DNA from: an uncultured bacterium
Lineage (GTDB): Bacteria > Pseudomonadota > Gammaproteobacteria > Burkholderiales > Burkholderiaceae_C
Direction: 5' to 3'
NCBI GenBank assembly: GCA_903928495.1
Contig: CAIYQZ010000076.1
Span: 25,610 to 89,609, forward strand
DNA length: 64,000 nucleotides
The position numbers and the translations under genes were made by a program. Below are positions 30,134-39,733 of the stretch, one piece after another (within the stretch, counting starts at the first letter, position 1; each line of letters starts with the position of its first letter). Under the pieces are notes generated by a model. The model did not search any database. It was not told the DNA's origin and saw nothing but the letters and a program-made list of their open reading frames with translations.

Positions 30134-31912
30134 TCAGTGTTCCGTGCCCAGGTACGCGGCGCGCACCTTGTCGCTTTGCTGCACCTCTTGCGGGGTGCCT
30201 TCCATCAGGTGGGTGCCGAACTCCATCACCACGATGTGGTCGGTCACGTCCATCACCAGGTCCATGTCGTGCTCCACCAGCAAAATGCTCACGTCCTCGC
30301 CACGCAGTTGGCGCAGCACGCCTGCCAGGGCCTGCTTTTCTTTGTGGCGCAGGCCGGCAGCGGGCTCGTCGAGCAGCAGCAAGGCCGGGTCACAGCACAG
30401 GGCGCGGGCAATTTCCATCAGCCGCTGCGGCCCCATGGCCAGGTTGCCGGCCAGGTCGTGCATGTGGTCGGCCATGCCGATGCGTTCCAGTTGGCGGGCG
30501 GCTTCGCGCATCAGGCGGTTTTCTTCCTCGCGGTCCAGTCGCAGCATGGCGGACAGTGCGCCTTTGTTGCCTCGCAGGTGGGCACCCAAGGCCACGTTTT
30601 CCAGCACGGTCATGTCTGGGATCATCTTCACGTGCTGGAAGGTACGGCTCATGCCACGAAGCGCTATCTCGCGAGAGGGAATGCCACTGATGACCTCACC
30701 CCGGAACTTCACCGCGCCCGATGTCAGGCCCAGCACGCCAGTGATGAGGTTGAAGGTGGTGGACTTGCCCGCACCGTTGGGCCCGATGAGGCCGACGATC
30801 TGTCCGGCCTTGATCTGGAAGCTGATGTCATTCACCGCCACCAGGCCGCCAAACTGCTTGCGCACTTTTTGCACGTCCAGCACCACCTCGCCGAGAGCGG
30901 GTTTGCTGCGCTCAGGCAAGGCCTCGGCTTTGAACCACGTGTTCACGCGCTGCGGCACCGGAAAGTGCCGGCCCACAAGGCTCCAGGATCCGTCGGGCAG
31001 GTACTTCAGCACCAGCACGATGCCGAACACAATGACCTCATAACTGCCGCTGGTGCCAATGAGCTGGGGCAACAGCACCTGCAACTGGTCTTCCATCACC
31101 TTGGTGAACAGGGCACCGGTGATGGCACCCCACACGTGGCCGATTCCGCCCAACACCGCCATGAACAGGTATTCAATGCCCATCTTCAGGCCAAATGGCG
31201 ACGGGTTGACCGTGCGCTGGAAGTGGGCAAACAACCAGCCCGACACGCTGGCAAACAGCGCAGCAATCAGGAAGATGCCAATCTTGTGCTGCAGTGTGTT
31301 CACGCCCATGGCCTCTGCCATTTGCGTGGCTGACTTCAGCGATCGAATGGCGCGGCCCGTGCGGGAATCCAGCAGGTTGAGCAGCGCAAATGCGCCCAGA
31401 AACACCATGCACCACACCAGAATGAAGAAGGGCCGCCCGGAGCTCAGGTCCAGCCCGCCCACGCTGAGGGCAGGCACACCCAGAATGCCGTCGTACTTGC
31501 CCAGCGCGTCCAGGTTGCCCATGAGGTAGTACAGCGACAGGCCCCAGGCGATGGTTGCCAGCGGCAAATAGTGGCCCGACATGCGCAGCGTGAGCCAGCC
31601 CACCATCAACGCACTGACGGCGGTGATGGCCAGCCCGGCAAACACCGTGACCCAGGGGGACATTCCCATGTTCACCGTGAGGTAAGCGCTGGTGTAGGCC
31701 CCAATGCCCACAAACGCCGCCTGGCCGAACGAGGTGAGCCCGCCCACTCCGGTGAGCAGCACCAGGCCCAGGCTCACCAGGCTGTACAGCCCGATGTAGT
31801 TGAGTTGCGTGATCCAGAAGTCTGGCAGGGGCAGGATGGCCAGCGCCGGGATGAGCAGCAGCGCGAGGTAGCGCAGGTTCTGACGTGGGACATGTGGAAA
31901 CAGGCGGCTCAT
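30134..31912 (-). CDS. Fused LivM permease-LivG ATP-binding protein
   Basis: N-terminal LivM TM domain (VGLGGLTSFGQAAFVGIGAYTSAYL-type) followed by LivG ATPase (GPNGAGKSTTFNLITGVL, LLDEPAAGLRHKE) in one frame. Confidence 0.92.
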   Translation of the reverse strand: MSRLFPHVPRQNLRYLALLLIPALAILPLPDFWITQLNYIGLYSLVSLGLVLLTGVGGLTSFGQAAFVGIGAYTSAYLTVNMGMSPWVTVFAGLAITAVSALMVGWLTLRMSGHYLPLATIAWGLSLYYLMGNLDALGKYDGILGVPALSVGGLDLSSGRPFFILVWCMVFLGAFALLNLLDSRTGRAIRSLKSATQMAEAMGVNTLQHKIGIFLIAALFASVSGWLFAHFQRTVNPSPFGLKMGIEYLFMAVLGGIGHVWGAITGALFTKVMEDQLQVLLPQLIGTSGSYEVIVFGIVLVLKYLPDGSWSLVGRHFPVPQRVNTWFKAEALPERSKPALGEVVLDVQKVRKQFGGLVAVNDISFQIKAGQIVGLIGPNGAGKSTTFNLITGVLGLTSGAVKFRGEVISGIPSREIALRGMSRTFQHVKMIPDMTVLENVALGAHLRGNKGALSAMLRLDREEENRLMREAARQLERIGMADHMHDLAGNLAMGPQRLMEIARALCCDPALLLLDEPAAGLRHKEKQALAGVLRQLRGEDVSILLVEHDMDLVMDVTDHIVVMEFGTHLMEGTPQEVQQSDKVRAAYLGTEH

Positions 31913-31913
31913 G

Positions 31914-32954
31914 TCAGTGGTCCTCCCCGGCGTGTTTGTCGGTGAGTGAGCGCCACAGCAAAATGGGCAGGATGAGGGTGAACACAATCACTTCCTTGAA
32001 CGCGCTGGCCCAGAACGAGCCAAACGCCTCGACCAAGCCCACAAACAAGGCTCCCACCAGCGCAGCGGGGTAGCTGGCCAAGCCCCCCATCACGGCGGCC
32101 ACAAAGCCTTTCAGGCCGATCAGGAAGCCCGAGTCGTAAAACACGGTGGTGGTGGGCCCGATCAGCAGACCCGACAGCGCACCGATGAGTGCCGCCATGG
32201 CCAGCGTGAGTTGCCCTGCCCCCTGGGTGGAAATGCCCATGAGCCGGGCACCCAGGCGGTTCACGGCCGTGGCACGCAAGGCCTTGCCATACAGCGTGCG
32301 CTCAAAAAACAGCCACAGCATGACGATGAGCGCCACCGAGGTCAGCCCGATGATGATGGCCTGGCCCGCAATGTTCAGCGGGCCGACGGCAAAGCGGTCG
32401 TCCCAGAACGAGGGGTTGCGGAACCCTTCCGCACCGAAGAACAGCAGGCCCAGCCCGGTGAGGGCAAAGTGCACACCCACTGACACAATCAGCAATACCA
32501 GCGACGACGCATCGGCCAGCGACTGGTAGGCCAGCCGGTACACCAGCGGCCCGAACGAGGTGACGATCGCCACCGTGAGTGCGGCCTGCGCCAGCAGCGG
32601 CAACTGGCGCGGTGCCGCCCAGATGGCCACCACCGCAATCAGCACGGGCAACCACGACAGGTGCAGCGCACCCTTGAGGGCATCGATGGCGCTGTGGTGG
32701 CGTTGCCAGCCGGCCCAGCCGTCCATCAGCGCAGCCAGGCCCGCCATGATGAGCAGCAGCCACACGGTGCCCGGCACCTGGCCCGTTTGCAAAATGGCCA
32801 GGGTGAGCGCGCCATAAGCCACGAGTTCACCCTGGGGAATGAAGATGACCCGGGTCACGACAAACACCAGCACGGTGGCAAGGCCCAAAAGGGCATACAC
32901 GGCACCGTTGGTGAGACCGTCCAGCGCGAGGATGCTGGCGATTGAAAAGTCCAT
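31914..32954 (-). CDS. livH: ABC transporter permease LivH
   Basis: [42 protein letters not shown]; multiple TM helices. Confidence 0.92.
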   Translation of the reverse strand: MDFSIASILALDGLTNGAVYALLGLATVLVFVVTRVIFIPQGELVAYGALTLAILQTGQVPGTVWLLLIMAGLAALMDGWAGWQRHHSAIDALKGALHLSWLPVLIAVVAIWAAPRQLPLLAQAALTVAIVTSFGPLVYRLAYQSLADASSLVLLIVSVGVHFALTGLGLLFFGAEGFRNPSFWDDRFAVGPLNIAGQAIIIGLTSVALIVMLWLFFERTLYGKALRATAVNRLGARLMGISTQGAGQLTLAMAALIGALSGLLIGPTTTVFYDSGFLIGLKGFVAAVMGGLASYPAALVGALFVGLVEAFGSFWASAFKEVIVFTLILPILLWRSLTDKHAGEDH

Positions 32955-32997
32955 GGTGTTTGAGGTATCCGGGGAGGTTGAACAGACGACGTTGCCA

Positions 32998-33018
32998 GCC
33001 CCTGGACAGGCCAGGGGC
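32998..33018. other. GC hairpin between livK-like and livH genes
   Basis: GCCCCTGG-ACAGG-CCAGGGGC, 8-bp perfect stem with no T-tract. Confidence 0.5.
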
Positions 33019-33029
33019 CAGGGCCAGGC

Positions 33030-34163
33030 TTATTCGACTTTCCAGTCGGCGTTGACCACTTTCAACATCACACCGGTTTCGTTGGTGTAGCCCCAGTGGT
33101 CGTCCTTGGTCCAGTTCAGCACGCCGTGGGCCACCACGGTGCGGCCCATGGTTTCCATGGCGTCGCGCAGCGCGGCGCGGAACTCAGGGGTGCCGGGCTT
33201 GGCCTTTTTCAGCGCCATGGGCACGATTTTTTCCATCACGATGATGGCGTCGTAACCGTGACCGGCAAACTGGTTGCGGTTGCCTGCGCCATAGGCTTTT
33301 TCGTACTGAGCCACAAACTCCAGTGACACCTTCTTGGACGGGTGAGCGTCGGGCAACTGCTCGGCAATCACGGCAGGACCGGATACGACGTAGGAGCCTT
33401 CCACGTCTTTGCCGCCCACGCGCATCAGGTCGCGGGTGGCTGCGGCGTGGGTCTGGTAGATCTTGCCTTTGAAGCCGCGCTCGACGATGCCTTTGTGGGG
33501 CATGGCGGCGCCAGAGCCTGATGCCACGATCAGCATCGCGTCGGGGTTGGCCGATACGAGCTTCAGGGCCTGGGCGGTCACGCTGGTGTCAGAGCGTGCA
33601 AAGCGCTCGGTGGCCACCACTTTGATGCCGTTCTTCTCGGCTTCTGCCGTGAAGTCCTTCAGCCAGCTCTCGCCGTAGGCGTCGGTGTAGCCCAGGAAGC
33701 CGACGGTTTTCACGCCTTGCTTTTTCATGTGGCCGACCATGGCGTGCGCCATGACGGCGTTGGACTGGGGCATGCGGAAGGTCCAGGTGTCCTGGCCTGG
33801 GGGCAACACGGCGGGTGAGAAGCTCAGGTGGGGGGTTTTGGCTTCGGCCGCCACACCGGCCATGGGAATGGCCACAGGCGTGGCAACCGAGCCCATGATG
33901 ATGTCGGCCTTTTCGTCTGTGACGAAACGCTTGGCGTTTTTCACGCCATTGGTGGGGTCTGTCGCGTCGTCAAGCACGATGACCTTGAGCTTTTCGCCTG
34001 CAATGCTGGTGGGCCAGAGCTTGATCTGGTTGTTGACCGGAATGCCCAGGCCCGATGCGGGTCCGGTCAATGGCAGGCTCACGCCGATGGTGATGTCGGC
34101 CAGGGCTGCGCCAGACAGGGCGAGCAGTGCGGCTGCGGTCAACGCGGTTGTTTTCAGTTTCAT
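33030..34163 (-). CDS. ABC transporter substrate-binding protein (LivK-like)
   Basis: Signal peptide MKLKTTALTAAALLALSGAALA; ADITIGVSLPLTGPASGLGIPVNNQIKLW periplasmic binding fold. Confidence 0.92.
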   Translation of the reverse strand: MKLKTTALTAAALLALSGAALADITIGVSLPLTGPASGLGIPVNNQIKLWPTSIAGEKLKVIVLDDATDPTNGVKNAKRFVTDEKADIIMGSVATPVAIPMAGVAAEAKTPHLSFSPAVLPPGQDTWTFRMPQSNAVMAHAMVGHMKKQGVKTVGFLGYTDAYGESWLKDFTAEAEKNGIKVVATERFARSDTSVTAQALKLVSANPDAMLIVASGSGAAMPHKGIVERGFKGKIYQTHAAATRDLMRVGGKDVEGSYVVSGPAVIAEQLPDAHPSKKVSLEFVAQYEKAYGAGNRNQFAGHGYDAIIVMEKIVPMALKKAKPGTPEFRAALRDAMETMGRTVVAHGVLNWTKDDHWGYTNETGVMLKVVNADWKVE

Positions 34164-34223
34164 GGTTTGTCTCCTAGGAGGGGTTGACGGACGGGAACTC
34201 GGTGAAATGGGCGGCTGCTGTGC

Positions 34224-34643
34224 TCAGGTGCACAGCGCCTTGATGTCTTCGGGCACGGGGATTGACTTGATGCGATCGGGGTTTTCGGGTGGGTGCACCA
34301 CAAACGCCCGCACCTCGGTGCCCTCGCACAACACGGTGTCGCCGCGCATGACCACGTGTTTGTGCATGAACACTTTTTCGCGCCACTCGGTCACGCTGGT
34401 GTGAATCTGCAGGCGCTCGCCGTAGGTGGCGGGGCGCAAAAATTTGGTGTTGATTTCCAGCAGGGGCGTGCCCACGATGCCGCGCGTTTTCACCAGCTCG
34501 CGCCAAGGCGGCACGCCACACTGCATGAAAAAGTTGAGAGACGACGCGTCCATCCACTTGCTGAAGTTGGGGAAAAACACGATGCCGGCGGGGTCGCAGT
34601 CGCCAAACATCACGTCCACCTCATAAACCACGGTTTTGCTCAT
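34224..34643 (-). CDS. Acyl-CoA thioesterase (4-hydroxybenzoyl-CoA thioesterase family)
   Basis: VYEVDVMFGDCDPAGIVFFPNFSKWMDASSLNFF: hotdog active-site motif. Confidence 0.88.
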   Translation of the reverse strand: MSKTVVYEVDVMFGDCDPAGIVFFPNFSKWMDASSLNFFMQCGVPPWRELVKTRGIVGTPLLEINTKFLRPATYGERLQIHTSVTEWREKVFMHKHVVMRGDTVLCEGTEVRAFVVHPPENPDRIKSIPVPEDIKALCT

Positions 34644-34653
34644 GGTGGGTCTT

Positions 34654-35418
34654 TCAGCGCGGGGCCATGCGCAGCGCGCCGTCGAGGCGGATGACTTCGC
34701 CGTTCAGGTGCGTGTTGGTGACGATGTGCGCGGCCAGCGCGGCAAACTCTTCTGGTTTGCCCAGGCGCGACGGGAACGGGATGCTGGCAGCCAGCGAGGC
34801 CTGCACCGGCTCGGGCAGGGTCTTCATGAGCGGAGTGGCAAACAGGCCGGGGGCGATGGTGCACACCCGAATGCCGTGCTGCGCCAGGTCGCGCGCCATG
34901 GGCAGCGTCATGCCCACCAGCCCGCCTTTGGATGCGCTGTAGGCCTGCTGGCCCACCTGCCCGTCGAATGCGGCCACGGATGCGGTGAACAGCATCACAC
35001 CGCGCTCGCCGTCTTCCTGTGGGGAGAGCTTGGCGCAGGCGGCGGCAAACAGGCGGCTGACGTTGTACGCACCAATGAGGTTGATGTTGACCACGCGGGC
35101 AAAGTCCTCCAGCGGGGCGGCAGTGCCGTCTTTGCCAACCACGCGTTTGGCGGTGCCCACGCCGGCAATGTTCATCAGGATGCGGGCGGTGCCGTGGGCT
35201 TGCTCGGCAGCAGCCAGTGCAGCGGTCACGCTGTCGGCGCTGGTGATGTCGCACTGCACCGCCACGCCCCCAATGTCAGCAGCGACTTGCTGGGCCAGCG
35301 CCATGTTCACGTCGAGGATGGCCACTTTGGCCCCCAGGCGGGCGAGTTCGCGGGCGGTGGCCTCGCCGAGGCCGGAGGCGCCGCCGGTGACCAGTGCGGC
35401 TTGTCCTTGAATGTTCAT
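34654..35418 (-). CDS. SDR family 3-hydroxyacyl-CoA dehydrogenase type
   Basis: AALVTGGASGLGEATARELARLGAKVAILD; YSASKGGLVGMTLPMARDLAQHGIRVCTIAPGLFATPL. Confidence 0.9.
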   Translation of the reverse strand: MNIQGQAALVTGGASGLGEATARELARLGAKVAILDVNMALAQQVAADIGGVAVQCDITSADSVTAALAAAEQAHGTARILMNIAGVGTAKRVVGKDGTAAPLEDFARVVNINLIGAYNVSRLFAAACAKLSPQEDGERGVMLFTASVAAFDGQVGQQAYSASKGGLVGMTLPMARDLAQHGIRVCTIAPGLFATPLMKTLPEPVQASLAASIPFPSRLGKPEEFAALAAHIVTNTHLNGEVIRLDGALRMAPR

Positions 35419-35445
35419 GGTGTGGTGCTTTCCGTGTTCAGGTGT

Positions 35446-35500
35446 GTAGCAAACTGTTCAATACCATCAAGCGCTGGAGTCTTTTTTTGTTTGAAATTTC
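35446..35500 (+). repeat. Dispersed ~50-bp repeat, copy F
   Basis: GTAGCAAACTGTTCAATACCATCAAGCGCTGGAGTCTTTTTTTGTTTGAAAT. Confidence 0.6.
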
Positions 35501-35516
35501 AAACAACTACAGGCAC

Positions 35517-36767
35517 TCAAGCAGCCAGAGGGTTTTCAATCAGCAGCGCAATGCCCTGCCCGCCACCCACACACGCAGACGAAATGCCGTAGCGCACGTT
35601 GCTGCGCACCATTTCGCGCGCCAGGGTGATGGTCAGGCGCACGCCAGTGGCGGCCAGCGGGTGGCCCAGGGCGATGGCGCCACCGTTCACGTTCAGGCGG
35701 CTCAGGTCCATGCCCAGCTCGCGGCCCACGGCCAGGGTTTGTGCGCCTTGGGCTTCGTTGATTTCGAAGCGGCCAATATCGTCCAGCTTCAAGCCGGTGC
35801 GCTCCAGAAGCAGGCGGATGGCCGGTGCGGGGCCGATGCCCATGATTTCGGGGGGCACACCCACGGCGGCGGCTGCCACCACGCGGGCCATCGGCTTTTT
35901 GCCTTGGGCCTTGGCGTAGCTGCCCGAAACCACCACGCAAGCTGCAGCAGCGTCTACCAGGGCAGAGCTGTTGCCACCGGTTTGGACGCCCCCCTCGTAA
36001 ACTGGGCGCAACTTGGCCAGCACTTCCACTGGCGAAATGCGCGCATGGGTGTCAGCGCTGACCGCGGTGACCTTGCCTTGCAACTTGATGCCACGGGCCT
36101 TGTAGCCCTCGAGCTCAAATTTCTCGGTGACCACGGGCACGATTTCACCGGCGTGGAAACCCGCCTCCTGCGCCGCCACAGCCTTGGCAAACGAGCTGGA
36201 AGCAAACGCGTCCACATCTTCGCGGCTGATGCCGTATTTCACGGCCAGGTTTTCGGCGGTCTGGATCATGTTGATGCCAGCGGCCGGGTCTTTCAGCGCT
36301 TCCCACATGTAGTCTTTGAAGCCCACTGGGGCGCCCAGCTTGAAGCCGGTGCGGTGATCGAAGGCGCAAATGGGGTTGCGCGTCATGTTTTCGGTGCCCA
36401 CCACCAGCGCGGCTTCGCAAGCGCCGCCCTGAATCTGCTCGCCCGCCTGGCGGAACAGCTCGAAACCCGTGCCGCAAATGCGCTGCGCCATGATGGCAGG
36501 CACCGTCACGGGCACGCCCGAATACAGGCCGATGTGACGGGGCAGAAAGAACTGGTCAAAGTCGCCAGGGGCCATGTTGCCCGTGACCACCGAGCCAATG
36601 TGCTCGCCCGGAACACCGTTGCGGGTCAGCACCTCGCGGCCCACTTTGATGCCGAGGTCCGTGGGCGACACATGGCCCAGCGCGCCGCAGTAGTCCACCA
36701 TGGGCGTGCGCACGCCGTCGAGCATCCACACGTCGTTGAAAGAAGAGAAAAAACCAGTGTTGGCCAT
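35517..36767 (-). CDS. Thiolase family protein
   Basis: MAQRICGTGFELFRQAGEQIQGGACEAALVVGTENM; NGGAIALGHPLAATGVRL; ISSACVGGGQGIALLIE. Confidence 0.9.
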   Translation of the reverse strand: MANTGFFSSFNDVWMLDGVRTPMVDYCGALGHVSPTDLGIKVGREVLTRNGVPGEHIGSVVTGNMAPGDFDQFFLPRHIGLYSGVPVTVPAIMAQRICGTGFELFRQAGEQIQGGACEAALVVGTENMTRNPICAFDHRTGFKLGAPVGFKDYMWEALKDPAAGINMIQTAENLAVKYGISREDVDAFASSSFAKAVAAQEAGFHAGEIVPVVTEKFELEGYKARGIKLQGKVTAVSADTHARISPVEVLAKLRPVYEGGVQTGGNSSALVDAAAACVVVSGSYAKAQGKKPMARVVAAAAVGVPPEIMGIGPAPAIRLLLERTGLKLDDIGRFEINEAQGAQTLAVGRELGMDLSRLNVNGGAIALGHPLAATGVRLTITLAREMVRSNVRYGISSACVGGGQGIALLIENPLAA

Positions 36768-36807
36768 GGGTTGCCTTTGGGTAGAAGGTGGGCTTGCGGG
36801 CTGAAAG

Positions 36808-38691
36808 TCAGACCGCGCTGGGTTTGAGGATGTGGTGCAGCCCGTCGCTGTGCAGCTTCTCCACGGTGTCGGCCCGGTGGGCCAACACGGCGCGCTGGTT
36901 GATGGAGCCTTTGTCGGTCACTTCGCCACGGTCCAACGTGGGCGGGTCGGCCAGCAGGCACATGCGGGCAATGCGGTTGGCGCTGCCGGTGCCGGTGCGG
37001 GCCAGCGCATCCACCACAGTCGGGAAATGGGCCAACACCGGCGCGCTTTCCAGCACGTCGTGCATGGAAGCCTCGGTGGGTAAACCGCTCAGTGCGCGCA
37101 CGGCGGCCGTGGGGAACACCATGGCCCCCACTTCTTTCAGGTTGATGCCGGTCAGCACCACGTCTTGCACGTAAGGCGCACCGGCCGCGATGATCTTGCC
37201 GCGCAGAGGGCCCACGCTCACAAACGTGCCGGTGGCCAGCTTGAAGTCTTCGGCAATGCGGCCGTCAAATGCCAGGCCCTGGTGAATGTCGGTTTCGTCG
37301 ATCCACTTGACCGCATCGCCCGAGCAGAAGAAACCTTCATCGTCAAAGGCTTCGGCTGTTTCGGTGGGCGCGCGCCAGTATCCGGGGGTGATATTGGGGC
37401 CGCGGTAGCGCACCTCGGTTTTGCCCTGGGCATCGACGAGCTTCACGTCCATGCCCGGAGTGGGCACCCCCAGGTCACCGGCTTTCACGTTGGGGCTGGT
37501 CACAAACAGCCCAAAGGGGCCAGATTCGGTCATGCCCAGACCCGATGTCATGACGATGCGCTGGCCCATTTCGCGCTCTTCACTCTGGTAGAGGCTGTCC
37601 CAAATGGGCTGCGACAGCGCTGCACCGGCGTAAAAAAACATCTTCACGCGCGACAAGAAGGTTTTGCGCAGCGCACGGCCATCGTCGGTGTCAGCCTGCA
37701 TGGCGTTTGCGATGGCCTCAAAACCCGTGGGCACGTTGAAATAAACGGTGGGGGCCACTTCGCGCAGGTTGCGCAAGGTTTCGCCCACCAAAGCGGGGGT
37801 GGGCTTGCCGTCGTCGATGTAGAGCGTGCCGCCGTTGTAAATCACCATGCCGAAGTTGTGATTGCCACCGAAGGTGTGGTTCCACGGCAGCCAATCGATG
37901 AGCACCAGAGGGTCTTCGGTCAACACGGGCATGGACTGCGTCATTTGCTGCTGGTTGGCACACCACATGCGCTGGGTGTTGATGACGGCCTTGGGCAGCT
38001 TGGTGGAGCCGCTGGTGAACAAAAACTTCACGATGGTGTCTGGCCCCGTGGCCGCTGTGGCGGCGTCCACTACGGGTGTGGCGGGCGTGGCCAGCAGGCT
38101 GGCAAACGGGGTAGAGGCCAAACCCTCCACCGCGCCATTGACCAGCACACACTCCACCCCCTCGACATGTGTGGCGGCCATGGCTTTGCCGTAACGGCTT
38201 GCGTCACTGGCAAACACCAGGCCGGGCGTGACGGTGCGCAACACATGGCGCAGCTTTTCGTGATCGGTGCTGATGAGTGAGTAGGCAGGTGACGTGGGCA
38301 CAAACGGCACACCAGCCAACATGCAACCCAGCGCCATCAGCGCGTGTTCAATGCTGTTTTCACTCAGGATGACCACGGGCCGCTCGACGCTCAGCCCCCT
38401 GTCGAGCAAGGCCTGCGCGATCGAGCGCGCCTGTGCCAGACCCTGCGCGTAACTGACGTGTTGCCAATCGCCCAATGCAGCGCCGGGTGCGGCGGCTGGC
38501 GCACGGCGTGCCACCCAGGTGCGCTCAGGCGCCTCAGCAGCCCAGCGCATAAAGCGGTCTGTCAACCGCTCGGGGAACGGCTGCAATGACTGGTCGGCAC
38601 TCAGGTAATGGGTGCCGGGTGCGCCGTCGCGCAAGTGCACACCGGTCACACCGAAGCGCAGGGGGCGAAAGGGGGCTGCTGTCGAAGTCAT
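36808..38691 (-). CDS. Feruloyl-CoA synthetase-like AMP-dependent ligase
   Basis: KFLFTSGSTKLPKAVINTQRMWCANQQQMTQSMPVLTEDPLVLIDWLPWNHTFGGNHNFGMVIYNGGTLYIDDGKPTP: feruloyl-CoA synthase family. Confidence 0.82.
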   Translation of the reverse strand: MTSTAAPFRPLRFGVTGVHLRDGAPGTHYLSADQSLQPFPERLTDRFMRWAAEAPERTWVARRAPAAAPGAALGDWQHVSYAQGLAQARSIAQALLDRGLSVERPVVILSENSIEHALMALGCMLAGVPFVPTSPAYSLISTDHEKLRHVLRTVTPGLVFASDASRYGKAMAATHVEGVECVLVNGAVEGLASTPFASLLATPATPVVDAATAATGPDTIVKFLFTSGSTKLPKAVINTQRMWCANQQQMTQSMPVLTEDPLVLIDWLPWNHTFGGNHNFGMVIYNGGTLYIDDGKPTPALVGETLRNLREVAPTVYFNVPTGFEAIANAMQADTDDGRALRKTFLSRVKMFFYAGAALSQPIWDSLYQSEEREMGQRIVMTSGLGMTESGPFGLFVTSPNVKAGDLGVPTPGMDVKLVDAQGKTEVRYRGPNITPGYWRAPTETAEAFDDEGFFCSGDAVKWIDETDIHQGLAFDGRIAEDFKLATGTFVSVGPLRGKIIAAGAPYVQDVVLTGINLKEVGAMVFPTAAVRALSGLPTEASMHDVLESAPVLAHFPTVVDALARTGTGSANRIARMCLLADPPTLDRGEVTDKGSINQRAVLAHRADTVEKLHSDGLHHILKPSAV

Positions 38692-38734
38692 GCGTGTCTC
38701 CGCTGTTCTTTTCGTGTGGGCGCGCCAGCGGGTT

Positions 38735-39511
38735 TCAGCTTTGCTGCACCTTGGCCGCTTTGCCATCGAGGAAGGCTTTGACGCGCTCTTTGGCCTCTGG
38801 GGCGCTTTGGGCAATGGCCGCCATCAGCGCCTCGGTGAAGAAGCCCTGATCGGCGGGCTGCTCGGCAATGCGGGGCAGCGCGTGCATCAGCGCGTAGTTG
38901 GTGAGCGGCGCGTTGGTGGCAATGCGGGTGGCCAGCTCCAGGGCTTTTGCAAACGCCTCACCCTGCGGCACCAGGTACTGGGCAAAACCGACGCGGTCAC
39001 CGTCTTCTGCGTTGTAGACACGGCCGGTCAGCATCATGTCGGTCATGCGGGCCACGCCAATCAGCTTGGGAATGCGCACCGAGCCACCGCCTCCCACAAA
39101 AATGCCCCGTGTGCCTTCGGGCAGGGCATAAAACGTGGATGCATCGGCCACACGGATGTGGCAGGCGCTGGCCAGCTCCAGCCCACCGCCGACCACCGCA
39201 CCGTGCAGCGCGGCCACCACGGGCACGGGGCCGTGCTGCACCGCCTCCAGCGCGTTGTGCCACATGCGGGAGTGGTACAGGCCCTGCCCTGCGTCGCGCT
39301 CTTTCAACTCGGACAAATCCAGACCGGCGCAAAAGTGGGCGCCGTCGCCATCGATGACCGCTGCGCGGGCCTCTGGCGGCAGGCTGGAAAAGGTGTCCTT
39401 CAAGGCCAGGATCAGGCCGTCGTTCAGTGCATTGCGCTTGGCCGCGCGGGTCAGGCGCACCACGGCAACAGCGCCGTGCATGGTCAATTCAAGATCGGTA
39501 CAGGCAGTCAT
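38735..39511 (-). CDS. Crotonase/enoyl-CoA hydratase family protein
   Basis: DGDGAHFCAGLDLSEL, ALHGAVVGGGLELASACHIRVADASTFYALPEGTRGIFVGGGGSVRIP. Confidence 0.9.
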   Translation of the reverse strand: MTACTDLELTMHGAVAVVRLTRAAKRNALNDGLILALKDTFSSLPPEARAAVIDGDGAHFCAGLDLSELKERDAGQGLYHSRMWHNALEAVQHGPVPVVAALHGAVVGGGLELASACHIRVADASTFYALPEGTRGIFVGGGGSVRIPKLIGVARMTDMMLTGRVYNAEDGDRVGFAQYLVPQGEAFAKALELATRIATNAPLTNYALMHALPRIAEQPADQGFFTEALMAAIAQSAPEAKERVKAFLDGKAAKVQQS

Positions 39512-39537
39512 GTCGCTCCTCGGTTGTGCTGAATTAT

Positions 39538-39554
39538 GGTTATTGAAAATAACC
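39538..39554. promoter_or_regulatory. Candidate operator upstream of the crotonase/ligase operon
   Basis: Perfect palindrome GGTTATT-GAA-AATAACC 27 nt upstream of the start codon. Confidence 0.45.
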
Positions 39555-39733
39555 AAAACAACCCCTGAAGAGCGTACTTTTATCGGTGTTTACCCTTGAG
39601 AAATATCAAGAAGCAGCGGGTGCAAAACCCGAACGCCGCAACGCACCTCCCAGCAGGTGCGTCTGTGCAAAATCAAAAAAGAGAGCTGAAAAATATCGCC
39701 CGCATTGCGCAGGCGAACGGTAGCGTCATCAGC

